This document shows positions 42,922 through 51,998 of a stretch of DNA of 64,000 nt, piece after piece. Position 1 is the first letter of the stretch, and every line of letters starts with the position of its first letter. This DNA comes from Lachnospiraceae bacterium (lineage in GTDB: Bacteria; Bacillota; Clostridia; Lachnospirales; Lachnospiraceae). Where the stretch lies: the NCBI GenBank assembly GCA_017623295.1, contig JAGAPK010000062.1, positions 62,001 to 126,000 of the forward strand, in the 5' to 3' direction. A model generated the notes under the pieces. It saw nothing but the letters and a program-made list of their open reading frames with translations. It was not told where the DNA came from and did no database searches. Position numbers and translations under genes: made by a program.

Positions 42922-44036
42922 TTATTTAAAACAGTTTTTACATGGTACATATCCTTGCGCTTTTAGTTCATCAATAGATTGATTTGATGTTGAATAATTT
43001 TGAGGTGCTATTTTTGCCACTGAATGACAGGAAGGATAATGTATTTTCATGGTATGAGTGTTTAATACATATGTTGCAGAAGTTTGCTGCTGTTCTGGAT
43101 TGTCATAGGTATTAAAATTGTTTGTGTTATTATCACTAGACGAAGCGGTTTCAGATGTTACAGAAACTTCTTCGGCTTGATTTTCGTGCGCGATAGTATC
43201 GGTAGGTGCAACCTCGTTGGTTTCATTATTTGATTCAGAAGATATGTTTTTCTCCGCTGCAATTTCTTCTTTTATAGTTTCAGTTTGCGTAGTTTCTGCT
43301 TTAACTTCTTCGGTTGATTTTTTTTGCCTACATTTTCTTGAACTGTCTTTTCTTTCTCGACAATGGTCTTAGTTTCTTCTTCATCAATGGATTCAGTTTC
43401 TTTTTCAACGGTTTCAGTTTCTTCTTCAACGGTTTCAGTTTCTTCTTCAACAATAGTTTCGTTTTCTTGTACTTCGAGCTCTTTCACTAATTTTTCCTGT
43501 TCTTCAAGCAAAGCCTGTTGTTCTTTGTCAACAATATGGAATGTCAGCGTATTGCTTTCTATGCTGCCGGAGTTGGCGGTAATGTTGATAGTTCCACTGG
43601 ACTTGGTATGTAATATAAATTTTGTGGAATCATTATTGTCACGTTCGATATCCGCTATTGAGATATTATCTGTATCACAAGAAACAGATGAAATATCTGC
43701 ATCTTCTGGTCCGTAATCAAGAGTAATTATATAATCAGTGTCTATATCTAATTCAGATTCTTCCTGACAAGAGATTGTCAATTCTGTTGGAGTTGGTGGT
43801 GCAAAAAACATCCCATATAGGAAAAAAATGAAAGAAAAAATGGATGCTGTGGAAATCAATATAGTATTTCTTTTTTGTTTCTCCGGTGCGGTTTTCTTTC
43901 TGAAGAATATTAACCATATCAGTCCGGCAATCCAACCAAATACAAGAAATACGCCTAAAAGACAAAATATTCCTAAACCTTTTAGGCAAGTCATTAAACA
44001 ACTTCCGTTTGAACTTTTACTTTTGTTTTTATTCAT
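42922..44036 (-). CDS. Membrane protein with Ig-like domain and C-terminal Cys motif, split by a -1 frameshift
   Basis: The first frame (44036-43272, 254 residues) has two membrane helices (residues about 20-44 and 57-77), an Ig/Big-like segment and a Glu/Thr-rich linker (EEETETVEEETETVEKETES). At an A8 tract (43318-43325) the frame would shift by -1 into an open frame reading STEEVKAETTQTETIKEE and ending in TMKIHYPSCHSVAKI and GYVPCKNCFK with a stop at 42922. That terminal motif (H-Y-P-S-C...C-x-x-C) is a known small domain at the ends of surface nucleases. The joined protein would be 371 residues. Possible readings are a fresh frameshift mutation, sequencing error, or slippage on A-AAA-AAT. 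Confidence 0.7.
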
Positions 44037-44289
44037 TTTGTTTTTCCTCCGATTTGGTACAAAATATCAAATCATATTATTGCGCTTTGATAAGTAAAAG
44101 AAAAGGAGTATGTAAAAAAATGCAAGTTTTTTGTCAAAAATTGCATATTTTATCTACCATATTTTTAATGGACTCATTAATGCAAGGGGAAACAACTTTA
44201 AAAAAGAAGATGCGTGTGTTATACTGAAATGGTAAATTTTTTGTTTCTCTATGGAAACTGGGGAGTAAAACACCGGGAGAGGATAGTAT

Positions 44290-45609
44290 ATGAAGATACT
44301 GGTAGTAGACGGAAGTCCAAAAGGAAAAAACAGTATTACCTATCAAACGATTCGTTTTTTGCAGAAGAAATTCCCAAAAGATGAATTTAAAACACTTCAT
44401 GTAGGTGCACAGATAGGTTTGTTTGCACAGGATATGTCTGAGGCATATGAAGCAGTAGAAGGTGCGGATATGATTCTTTTTGCCTATCCGGTATATACCT
44501 TTATGGCACCATCCCAGCTTCATCAGTTTATTCAGCTATTAAAAGAACAGAATATTGATTTGACGGGAAAATATGCAACGCAGATTACCACATCCAAACA
44601 TTTCTATGATGTGACAGCACATAGTTATGTGGAAGAAAACTGCAAGGATATGGGAATGCGTGTTTTGCGCGGATTTTCGGCGGATATGGATGACTTGTTA
44701 ACGAAGAAAGGTCAACTTCAGGTTATTACATATTGGAATTATGTAAACTTTATAATTCAGCAGGAAAAGGAAGAGAACAAGGAAGAAAGCAATTCAAAAG
44801 CCTTAAAGGAGAAAAGTAATAAATATCGCATTGTTATTGTGACAGACTGTACGAGAGAAAATGAAAGACTCCGCAGAATGATAATGGATTTTCGAAAAGC
44901 ACTTCCTTATGAGAGCCATGTAATCAATTTGCAGGAACATGATATCAAAGGTGGCTGTCTGGGGTGTTTCCACTGTGCCATTGACGGCACTTGTGTATAT
45001 CAGGATGAATTCAGTGATTTATTACGCAATAAGATTCAGCGGGCAGATAGTATTGTTTATGCTTTTTCCATCAAAGATCATTCGATGGGAGCATTGTTTA
45101 AACGATATGATGACAGACAATTTTGTAATGGGCATCGTGCTGTTACAATGGGAAAACCTACGGCCTATTTAATTGATGGAGAATTTTCCGGAGAAAAAAA
45201 TTTGCAACTGGTGTTAGAAGGCAGAAGTCAGGTGGGAGGCAATTTCCTGGCAAGTATTACAACGAATGAAGGCGTTGGAGCTGATTCGCCGAAAAGCTGT
45301 GCGGATAAACTTTCCTATGCTCTAGAACATAGAATACAAGTAAATGAAAACTTTTACGGAGTGGGTGGCAAGAAAATATTCCGTGATTTGGTTTTTGAAA
45401 TGCAGGGGATGATGCAGGCAGACCATCGCTTTTATAAAAAGAACCAGTTATATGATTTTCCACAGAAAAAAGTAGGAAGAATCCTTTTTATGAAGGCAGT
45501 GGGAGCAGTGCTTAGAATGCCGTCTGACAACAATCCTGTTCAAGGAAAAATGACAGAAGGTATGCTGATGCCATATGAGAAGGTTATCTCTGGAAAAACA
45601 ATAGAGTGA
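44290..45609 (+). CDS. Protein with two flavodoxin-like domains (NAD(P)H oxidoreductase family)
   Basis: The 439-residue protein is two flavodoxin-like units in one chain. The first (MKILVVDGSPKGKNSITYQT, FAYPVYTFMAPSQLHQFIQL) and the second from about residue 178 (YRIVIVTDCTRENERLRRMI, then KGGCLGCFHCAIDGTCVYQD and SIVYAFSIKDHSMGALFKRY). The C-G-x-L-G-C-F-x-C segment resembles NADPH-dependent FMN reductases and iron-sulfur flavoproteins. A flavin redox role is likely; substrate unknown. The ATG follows GGGAGAGGA. The stop overlaps the HAD gene region by a few nt at its possible GTG start, suggesting cotranscription. Confidence 0.75.
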   Translation: MKILVVDGSPKGKNSITYQTIRFLQKKFPKDEFKTLHVGAQIGLFAQDMSEAYEAVEGADMILFAYPVYTFMAPSQLHQFIQLLKEQNIDLTGKYATQITTSKHFYDVTAHSYVEENCKDMGMRVLRGFSADMDDLLTKKGQLQVITYWNYVNFIIQQEKEENKEESNSKALKEKSNKYRIVIVTDCTRENERLRRMIMDFRKALPYESHVINLQEHDIKGGCLGCFHCAIDGTCVYQDEFSDLLRNKIQRADSIVYAFSIKDHSMGALFKRYDDRQFCNGHRAVTMGKPTAYLIDGEFSGEKNLQLVLEGRSQVGGNFLASITTNEGVGADSPKSCADKLSYALEHRIQVNENFYGVGGKKIFRDLVFEMQGMMQADHRFYKKNQLYDFPQKKVGRILFMKAVGAVLRMPSDNNPVQGKMTEGMLMPYEKVISGKTIE

Positions 45610-45617
45610 GAAAAACA

Positions 45618-46388
45618 ATGAAAGCATATAAGAATTATATTTTTGATTTATATGGAACGTTAGTAGATATTCGTACGGATGAGAATAAGAAAGACTTATG
45701 GGAGAAAATGAGTCTTTTCTGTGGTTACTATGGGGCGGATTATTCGCCGGAAGAGTTGCAGAAGAGATATCTTGAGTTGGTTCAGACAGTAGAGAGGCAA
45801 ATGTCTCAGGCAATGCAGCAGCAGACCCAAAATAATCCGGTTAGATATGTGCATGAAGCCTATCCGGAGATTCCGATAGAAAAGGTTTTTGGACAACTAT
45901 ACAAGGATAAAATGGTGGAACCGGGGGAGGAACTGGTGCGACATACAGGCCAGATGTTTCGAGTATTATCTACACATCATGTAAGGCTTTATGCAGGGGC
46001 AAAGGAATTATTGTATAGTCTGAAGGAAAGTGGAAAAAAGGTATACCTGTTATCGAATGCACAACGTATTTTTACAGAATATGAGCTTTTCTATTTAAAA
46101 ATACATGATTGCTTTGATGGGATCCTGATATCCTCTGATTATGGATGCAAAAAGCCGGATGAAAGATTCTTTCGTATTTTACTGGATAAGTATTCTATTA
46201 AAACAGAGGAATCTTTGATGATAGGAAACGATTTGGATACGGATATTCGTGGAGCGAAACAGATAGGAATGGATACTTACTACATTCATTCAGCAATTTC
46301 GCCGGCATTGAAAAGAGAAGTAGATGCAGACTATTTTATGAAGCGTATGAATTTGCATAGTTTACAAAAGCAATTACTAGGTAGATAA
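45618..46388 (+). CDS. HAD-superfamily phosphatase (YjjG-like)
   Basis: A 256-residue HAD hydrolase: motif I with the nucleophile Asp is YIFDLYGTLVDIRTDE, motif II VYLLSNAQ with Ser, the Lys in DYGCKKPDERFFRIL, and motif IV MIGNDLDTDIRGAKQIGMD. The DLYGTL variant and helical cap match subfamily IA (pyrimidine nucleotidase or phosphoglycolate-like). It follows the double flavodoxin gene directly. The ATG at 45618 is preferred over a GTG at 45606, which overlaps the previous gene. Confidence 0.85.
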   Translation: MKAYKNYIFDLYGTLVDIRTDENKKDLWEKMSLFCGYYGADYSPEELQKRYLELVQTVERQMSQAMQQQTQNNPVRYVHEAYPEIPIEKVFGQLYKDKMVEPGEELVRHTGQMFRVLSTHHVRLYAGAKELLYSLKESGKKVYLLSNAQRIFTEYELFYLKIHDCFDGILISSDYGCKKPDERFFRILLDKYSIKTEESLMIGNDLDTDIRGAKQIGMDTYYIHSAISPALKREVDADYFMKRMNLHSLQKQLLGR

Positions 46389-46420
46389 TAAAAAGATAAG
46401 GAACAGGAGGATTTTATTTT

Positions 46421-46714
46421 ATGGAGATTTTTGACAAGAACTTTGTTTCTAAATTGGGAGAAACAATTACAACAAAGGGAAAAGAAGTAAGTGACAAGGC
46501 AAAGGATTTAGCAGAAATTGCAAATCTGAGAAGCCAGATTGCTACTTGTGAAGAAGTAGTGAAAAAGAATTATATGGAAATTGGTAAAATGTATTATGAG
46601 CAGCACGGTTCTATGCCGGAAGAACAGTATGAAGAACAGTGCAGGGCCATCAGTAATGCACAGATTGGAATTGCTGATTTGGAAGCCAAAATCAAAGAAG
46701 TGAAAGGAATTTAA
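46421..46714 (+). CDS. Small coiled-coil protein of unknown function
   Basis: A 97-residue hydrophilic protein, mainly helical, with a probable coiled coil (ISNAQIGIADLEAKIKEVKG at the end; KEVSDKAKDLAEIANLRSQI near residues 20-40) and YMEIGKMYYEQHGSMPEEQY. Proteins of this kind are frequent in Lachnospiraceae without assigned function, sometimes with a zinc ribbon which is absent here. CAGGAGG precedes the ATG. It ends in a bidirectional terminator. Confidence 0.7.
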   Translation: MEIFDKNFVSKLGETITTKGKEVSDKAKDLAEIANLRSQIATCEEVVKKNYMEIGKMYYEQHGSMPEEQYEEQCRAISNAQIGIADLEAKIKEVKGI

Positions 46715-46750
46715 AAGGAATTTAAAAAGAATTTCATAAGTAAGAAATAA

Positions 46751-46787
46751 AACATCGAGTCTGTTATACAAACTCGATGTTTTATTA
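46751..46787. terminator. Bidirectional terminator
   Basis: AACATCGAGT (46751-46760) pairs with ACTCGATGTT (46772-46781); AATAAAA precedes and TTTATTA follows, so it can end both the coiled-coil gene and the convergent PBP gene. Confidence 0.85.
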
Positions 46788-46804
46788 TGCTTATTTTGCA
46801 ATTG

Positions 46805-49540
46805 TTATTGGGCAGGAGCTGCATTAGGGTCTGCCTGCTGAACCGCGTTTGGATCGGCTTGTTGTGCAGCCGCAGCCGCTGCTGCCGCCGCTTCAGCATT
46901 TCGCTGGTTAATTTCTGCCTGCTGTGCAGCGATAATAGCTTCATAGTCCGGATTGGCAAAGAACTCTGCATTGTGCGGACATAACGTTTGTGTAGTAGTG
47001 GTTGTTGTAACGGAACCATCTTCGTTCACAATTTCCTGTGTTGTTGAAGTGGTCAGGCCTGCATTTGCAGCATTCGGTGAACCGCTCTGTAAGGAAACAT
47101 CTTCTACAAGTGGTAATTCCAGAACACCTTCTGCTTTAAAAGGACATAGGTCCGTAGCAGGAGTAAGGCTGTACTGGCAGTAAACACCGGAATAATGAAC
47201 ATTACAGGTTTCCGTTGGTACGGTTCCTTCTGCAAAATATTCAGTTTTTAATGTTGCATCACACAAGCCGGCAATCGGCAATTTGCCGGAACGGGAACAT
47301 ACTGTAGCCGTTACAATACCGGAAGGTACTGAGAAGGACTGACTTGGCAGATCCTCATGTATTTTGGACATAACAGCACGCCAAAGCTTTTTCGCAAGAC
47401 TTATTTCTTCACCGCGTAATTTAACATTGTTATCATAACCTGCCCAGGTAGTAGCTGTATAATACGGTGTATAGCCGGCAAACCATACATCATTGTTATC
47501 GGAAGTAGTACCTGTTTTACCTGCGATTGCCATATTACCAAAGTTTACAGCACCGCCGGTACCGCTTGTTACAACATCTACCATTGCATCAGTTAAAAGG
47601 AAAGCAGTTGTTTCTTTTATAACCTGTTTAGATTGTGGTGGTGTATTATCTAAAATAACATTACCATCATGGTCTAATACTTTTGTATATAATTTTGGTT
47701 TGATGTAAGTTCCGTTGTTAGCAATACATGCATAAGCAGCGTTTAACTCTTCATTTGTTACACCTTTTGTGATACCACCAAGCGCGGTTGACTGCTGTAT
47801 GTCAGAGAAAATCTGACCGTTTACTTCCAAGTCATGAACGAGTGTTGTAAAACCGAAATTAACCAGATAATCATAGCCAAGCTGTGGGGTAATCTGTGTC
47901 AGTGTTTTAACTGCAATAATATTCATAGAATCGCGGATACCATCTCTAAAAGAGGAGATACCACGATATTCTTCACCATACCAGTTAGAAACCGGACGTC
48001 CGTTTTCATAATTGAAAGGAGCGTCGTTCATAACAGTTGCAAGAGTCAGACCTGCGCTATCAAGTGCCGGTGCATAAGCAGCCAATATTTTGAAGGTAGA
48101 TCCCGGCTGTCTGGCTGTGTCAGTAGCACGGTTTAAAGTACGGCTTCCTGATTTTGAGCCACGACCACCTTCCATAGCGACAATATAACCGGTGCTTTGA
48201 TCTTCGATAACAAGGGAAACCTGTGGCTGTGGTATCAGAGAAATTGTTTCACTAAATACTTCATCACCTGCACCTAAAACGGCTTCTTTATATAACTCAA
48301 TATCTGTATAAGCATCCTCTTGTGTAGAGTAAATCAGGTTATACCCTGTCTTGGTTTCTTTCCAATAGCTTTTAAACATTTCGGTACTGAAGTTTTCTTT
48401 GTCCCCATTACTTTTGACAATGGTTAATTCATAATTCAGATACCATTTTGTATTAGCGGGGAAGTTGCTTTCGTCTGCAAACACTTCATCACAGATAGAC
48501 TGAATTTTCGGGTCCTGTGTGGAGTAAATTTTCAGACCGCCGCTATATAATAAGGTATATGCCTGAGTTTCGTTGTAACCGGCGGCTACAAGGTCTGCTA
48601 ATACATCTTCCGTAAGTGCATCCACGAAATATGTATTTACAGAAGAATCTTCGTTCTCAGCATCTGCTATCTGAATGCGGGCATATACATCATCTGCCAT
48701 TGCTTCATCAAATTCTTCCTGTGTAATATAACCCTGTTCTAACATGTTGTTCAGAACTTTTTCTCGACGTTCTGCATTATCTTCAGGATGAGAAATTGGA
48801 TTATATTTGGATGGATTCTTAGTAATTCCTGCAATAACAGCACATTCTGACAAAGTCAGATCACTTACGGATTTATTGAAGTAACGTAAGGATGCAGCCT
48901 GTACACCCAGGGTATTCTGACCTAAGTTAATTGTATTCATATAATTAATCAGAATATCTTCTTTGGACATTACTTTTTCCAGTTCCAATGCCAGATATTG
49001 CTCCTGAATTTTTCGTTTCATACGATCAGCAAAAGAGTCTTCGCTAGTCCAGTCTGTAAAAACGTTGTTTTTCAAAAGCTGCTGTGTAATGGTACTGGCA
49101 CCTTCTGAAAAGTTAAATTTGTTTTTAATACCGACAGCAGCGGCACGGATAATACCTTTAATATCAATACCGTTGTGGTCATAGAAACGTTCATCTTCAA
49201 TAGCAACAAAAGCGTTTGCCATATCTTCCGGCACCATATCCATACTGACAGGAATACGGTTAGAATCAGTGGAAACTAATTTAGCAATCTGATTTCCTTC
49301 TATGTCGTATACAAAAGTTGAGAAGCCGGATGGTGTAACATCAATATTACTGATATCCGGAGATGTATCAATAATACCTTTGAAAATACCAATTCCCGCG
49401 CAAGCACCAAGTATTGCGACGGAAACAATAAAAATAAGAAATACCTGAACAAAAGTAAAACCTATTTTTTTACCAAACTTCACGGATTTAGAATTGAGTG
49501 CCTTTTGTTTCTCACGGACACCTTTCTTTCCATAATTCAT
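46805..49540 (-). CDS. Class A penicillin-binding protein (transglycosylase/transpeptidase)
   Basis: This bifunctional enzyme polymerises and crosslinks peptidoglycan. The 911-residue chain has a membrane helix at about residues 29-50 (FTFVQVFLIFIVSVAILGAC), the glycosyltransferase domain with Glu in VAIEDERFYDHNGIDIKGI and EGASTITQQLLKN, and the transpeptidase with Ser481 in RQPGSTFK, RDSMNIIAVK and the KTGT box at Lys675. The C-terminus (about 850-911) is low in complexity: a run of Ala and then Gln-Ala-Asp-Pro-Asn repeats (QQADPNAVQQADPNA), probably outside the cell. A GGCTGTA/TACAGCC leader hairpin (49557-49574) lies between promoter and start. Confidence 0.94.
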   Translation of the reverse strand: MNYGKKGVREKQKALNSKSVKFGKKIGFTFVQVFLIFIVSVAILGACAGIGIFKGIIDTSPDISNIDVTPSGFSTFVYDIEGNQIAKLVSTDSNRIPVSMDMVPEDMANAFVAIEDERFYDHNGIDIKGIIRAAAVGIKNKFNFSEGASTITQQLLKNNVFTDWTSEDSFADRMKRKIQEQYLALELEKVMSKEDILINYMNTINLGQNTLGVQAASLRYFNKSVSDLTLSECAVIAGITKNPSKYNPISHPEDNAERREKVLNNMLEQGYITQEEFDEAMADDVYARIQIADAENEDSSVNTYFVDALTEDVLADLVAAGYNETQAYTLLYSGGLKIYSTQDPKIQSICDEVFADESNFPANTKWYLNYELTIVKSNGDKENFSTEMFKSYWKETKTGYNLIYSTQEDAYTDIELYKEAVLGAGDEVFSETISLIPQPQVSLVIEDQSTGYIVAMEGGRGSKSGSRTLNRATDTARQPGSTFKILAAYAPALDSAGLTLATVMNDAPFNYENGRPVSNWYGEEYRGISSFRDGIRDSMNIIAVKTLTQITPQLGYDYLVNFGFTTLVHDLEVNGQIFSDIQQSTALGGITKGVTNEELNAAYACIANNGTYIKPKLYTKVLDHDGNVILDNTPPQSKQVIKETTAFLLTDAMVDVVTSGTGGAVNFGNMAIAGKTGTTSDNNDVWFAGYTPYYTATTWAGYDNNVKLRGEEISLAKKLWRAVMSKIHEDLPSQSFSVPSGIVTATVCSRSGKLPIAGLCDATLKTEYFAEGTVPTETCNVHYSGVYCQYSLTPATDLCPFKAEGVLELPLVEDVSLQSGSPNAANAGLTTSTTQEIVNEDGSVTTTTTTQTLCPHNAEFFANPDYEAIIAAQQAEINQRNAEAAAAAAAAAQQADPNAVQQADPNAAPAQ

Positions 49541-49556
49541 AAATACTGCCTCCTCA

Positions 49557-49574
49557 GGCTGTACGGTTACAGCC
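49557..49574 (-). promoter_or_regulatory. Leader hairpin before the PBP gene
   Basis: On the minus strand GGCTGTA and TACAGCC close on a CGGT-type loop, 8 nt upstream of the GAGGAGG ribosome site. It could be a leader stem-loop; no T tract follows, so it is not a terminator. The remaining 200 nt to the WYL gene hold no gene. Confidence 0.4.
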
Positions 49575-49794
49575 GTAGAAATCTAATTTTTTAAACTTAT
49601 CAAACTATTATATCAAAAGATATCGTCTAAAGAAAGGATTTTTCTTCCATATTAAGAATTGTTCACAATTTGATACATTTCTATTCAGAGGGAAACACCA
49701 TTGATATTTACAGTCTTTTTACTTACAATAATAGTAGTTTCGAAAAATAGTTACTTAAATGAAAAATAAGGAAATATTAAGAACAGGAAAACCA

Positions 49795-50703
49795 ATGAAG
49801 ATAGACAGACAGATAGGAATTTTATCAATTCTGTTGCAAAAAGATAAAATAACAACAGCAGAATTAGCGGAAAAATTTGAAGTATCCCGTAGAACCATTA
49901 TCCGTGATATTGAGGACATTAACCGGGCTGGGATTCCGATTGTGACATCGCAAGGGCAAAACGGCGGTGTGTCCATTATGGAAAATTATAAAATGGACAG
50001 AACGGTTTTATCTTCAGCAGAAATGCAGGCAATTTTTGCTGGGTTGCAGAGTTTAGACAGTGTAAGTGGAACCAATCGTTATAAACAGCTTATGGAAAAG
50101 CTTTCGGTCGACTATTCGGATACGATAAAAGCAGATAATCATATTATAATTGACCTTTCTCATTGGGATAAGGCATTGGTGTCTGAGAAAATTGAGTTGA
50201 TTAAAGCGGCAATGGAGAGGCAGGAAAAAATACGTTTTTCTTATTTTTCACCAAATGGAGAAAGCGAGAGGGAGATTGAACCATATCACTTGATTTTTCA
50301 ATGGTCAAGCTGGTATGTGTGGGGATACTGTATGCAACGGAATGACTGGAGAATGTTCAAGTTAACCCGTATGACAGCTTTACAGTGTACTGGTAAAAAA
50401 CGGGAGAAAAGAGAGGTGCCGGAATATACCAGTGATAAGCTTTTGCATACGAAAGGAGAAATAGAAGCGATTGTTAAGTTTGATAAATCCGTCAGATGGC
50501 GTTTGGTAGATGAATGGGGAAGCAACACATTTGAAGAAGACGAGGACGGAAACCTTATTGTGCGATTTACATGGTCGGATACGGCTTCTTTCTATAACTG
50601 GATTCTGACGTTTGGTGCTAAGGCAGAGATTTTAGAGCCGGAATCCTATCGACGGGAGTTTGCGCAAGTGTTAGCTGATATGCAGAAAAAATATGAATTA
50701 TGA
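49795..50703 (+). CDS. WYL-domain transcriptional regulator (YafY family)
   Basis: A 302-residue protein with an N-terminal winged helix-turn-helix of the HTH_11 type (KIDRQIGILSILLQKDKITT, AELAEKFEVSRRTIIRDIED) and a WYL ligand domain (about 130-220, EIEPYHLIFQWSSWYVWGYC) with a C-terminal extension. WYL domains sense nucleic-acid or small-molecule cues. The ATG at 49795 has AGGA upstream; an in-frame ATG at 49759 is also possible. It lies 57 nt before the GyrI-like/GNAT gene, which may be its target. Confidence 0.88.
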   Translation: MKIDRQIGILSILLQKDKITTAELAEKFEVSRRTIIRDIEDINRAGIPIVTSQGQNGGVSIMENYKMDRTVLSSAEMQAIFAGLQSLDSVSGTNRYKQLMEKLSVDYSDTIKADNHIIIDLSHWDKALVSEKIELIKAAMERQEKIRFSYFSPNGESEREIEPYHLIFQWSSWYVWGYCMQRNDWRMFKLTRMTALQCTGKKREKREVPEYTSDKLLHTKGEIEAIVKFDKSVRWRLVDEWGSNTFEEDEDGNLIVRFTWSDTASFYNWILTFGAKAEILEPESYRREFAQVLADMQKKYEL

Positions 50704-50759
50704 CAAAGAGTTGTCATAATTGAATTGCTATACTTCTTTCAAAAAGGAAACGAGGTATC

Positions 50760-51998
50760 ATGATGGAAAAAGATAAGAAACTGGATTACAAAAAAGAGTA
50801 CAAAGTCTTGTATCAACCGGCAACGAAACCATCTATTATTGATGTGCCGGAAATGATTTTTATTGCGGTAGATGGAAAAGGCAATCCGAATACGTGTGAG
50901 GCATATAAAGAAGCAATGGAAATCTTATATGGTCTGTCTTTTACAATTAAAATGTCGAAAATGAGTGGCACGCAGCCGGAGGGCTATTTTGAATATGTAG
51001 TGCCGCCATTAGAAGGCTTCTGGACAGTGGAAGGCATTTCTTTTGATGGTATTAATGTGACTGATAAGGATAAATTTTGTTGGACCTCCATGATTCGCCA
51101 GCCGGAATTTGTAACGGAGGAAGTTTTTGAGAAGGCAAAAGAAGCATTGATGAAGAAAAAGCCGGAGCTTGCAGGCGCAATCGAGAAAGCACGATACAGG
51201 AAGATAAAAGAAGGACTGTGTGTACAGATGATGCACAAGGGTTCTTATGATGATGAACCAAAAAGTATTGAAAAAATGAAACAATATGTGACAGAAATGG
51301 GATATGAGGAAGATTTCTCGGATACCCGTTTCCATCACGAAATTTATCTTTCTGATCCACGCAGATGTGCACCGGAGAAATTGCGAACTGTCATCAGACA
51401 TCCGGTTCGAAAAGCATTTCCGGTTTTGGAGAATGAAGATTTTTTATTAAGAGTTGTGCGTATGGAAGATGCAGGAGATTTGTTAAAGGTTTATTCGGAT
51501 GAAAAAGCCGTGCCGTTTTTTAACAGTGATAATTGCAACGGAGATGATTTTCATTATACAACCTTAGAACGAATGAAGCAGGCAATCGATTTTTGGATTT
51601 ATTCTTATGTAAACCACTATTTTGTGCGCTGGACGATTGTTGATAAGCAAAAAAACGAGGCAATCGGAACAATAGAATTTTTCAATCGTCAGGCAGAAGA
51701 TTTCTTTCATGAGTGTGGTCTTTTACGACTCGATATTCGAAGTGATTATGAACAAAACGAGATGATTCAAAATATATTGCAACTATTTTTGTTACCGATG
51801 AAAGAATTATTGGGCTGTAAAATGATTGCGACCAAAGCGATTCCGACAGCAACTGAGCGAATCGCCGCTTTGCAGGAACTTGGATTTGTGCATACCGACG
51901 AAAAGCTAATTGGCACAGATGATAAGCGTGCTTATGGGGATTATATGATCCTTAAATGGAATTCCCACATGAATACAGGAGGACAACATGATTTTTAA
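50760..51998 (+). CDS. Fusion of GyrI-like ligand-binding domain and GNAT acetyltransferase
   Basis: The 412-residue chain has two parts. Residues about 1-205 match GyrI-like small-molecule binding proteins (KKEYKVLYQPATKPSIIDVP, FWTVEGISFDG, YDDEPKSIEKMKQYV, FHHEIYLSDPRRCAPEKLRT). Residues about 210-405 form a GNAT-type N-acetyltransferase (DFLLRVVRMEDAGDLLKVYS, AIGTIEFFN, GLLRLDIRSDYE, ALQELGFVHTDEK), resembling the RimJ/RimL branch. These are separate genes in most genomes. The acetyltransferase may modify the drug or metabolite bound by the first part, which is inference. Overlaps the esterase gene by 11 nt. Confidence 0.78.
   Translation: MMEKDKKLDYKKEYKVLYQPATKPSIIDVPEMIFIAVDGKGNPNTCEAYKEAMEILYGLSFTIKMSKMSGTQPEGYFEYVVPPLEGFWTVEGISFDGINVTDKDKFCWTSMIRQPEFVTEEVFEKAKEALMKKKPELAGAIEKARYRKIKEGLCVQMMHKGSYDDEPKSIEKMKQYVTEMGYEEDFSDTRFHHEIYLSDPRRCAPEKLRTVIRHPVRKAFPVLENEDFLLRVVRMEDAGDLLKVYSDEKAVPFFNSDNCNGDDFHYTTLERMKQAIDFWIYSYVNHYFVRWTIVDKQKNEAIGTIEFFNRQAEDFFHECGLLRLDIRSDYEQNEMIQNILQLFLLPMKELLGCKMIATKAIPTATERIAALQELGFVHTDEKLIGTDDKRAYGDYMILKWNSHMNTGGQHDF

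Noticed and set aside
43363..43716. A plus-strand frame of 117 codons rich in Ser and Val.
   Set aside because: It is the complement of the Glu/Thr-rich linker of the surface protein and has no ribosome site.
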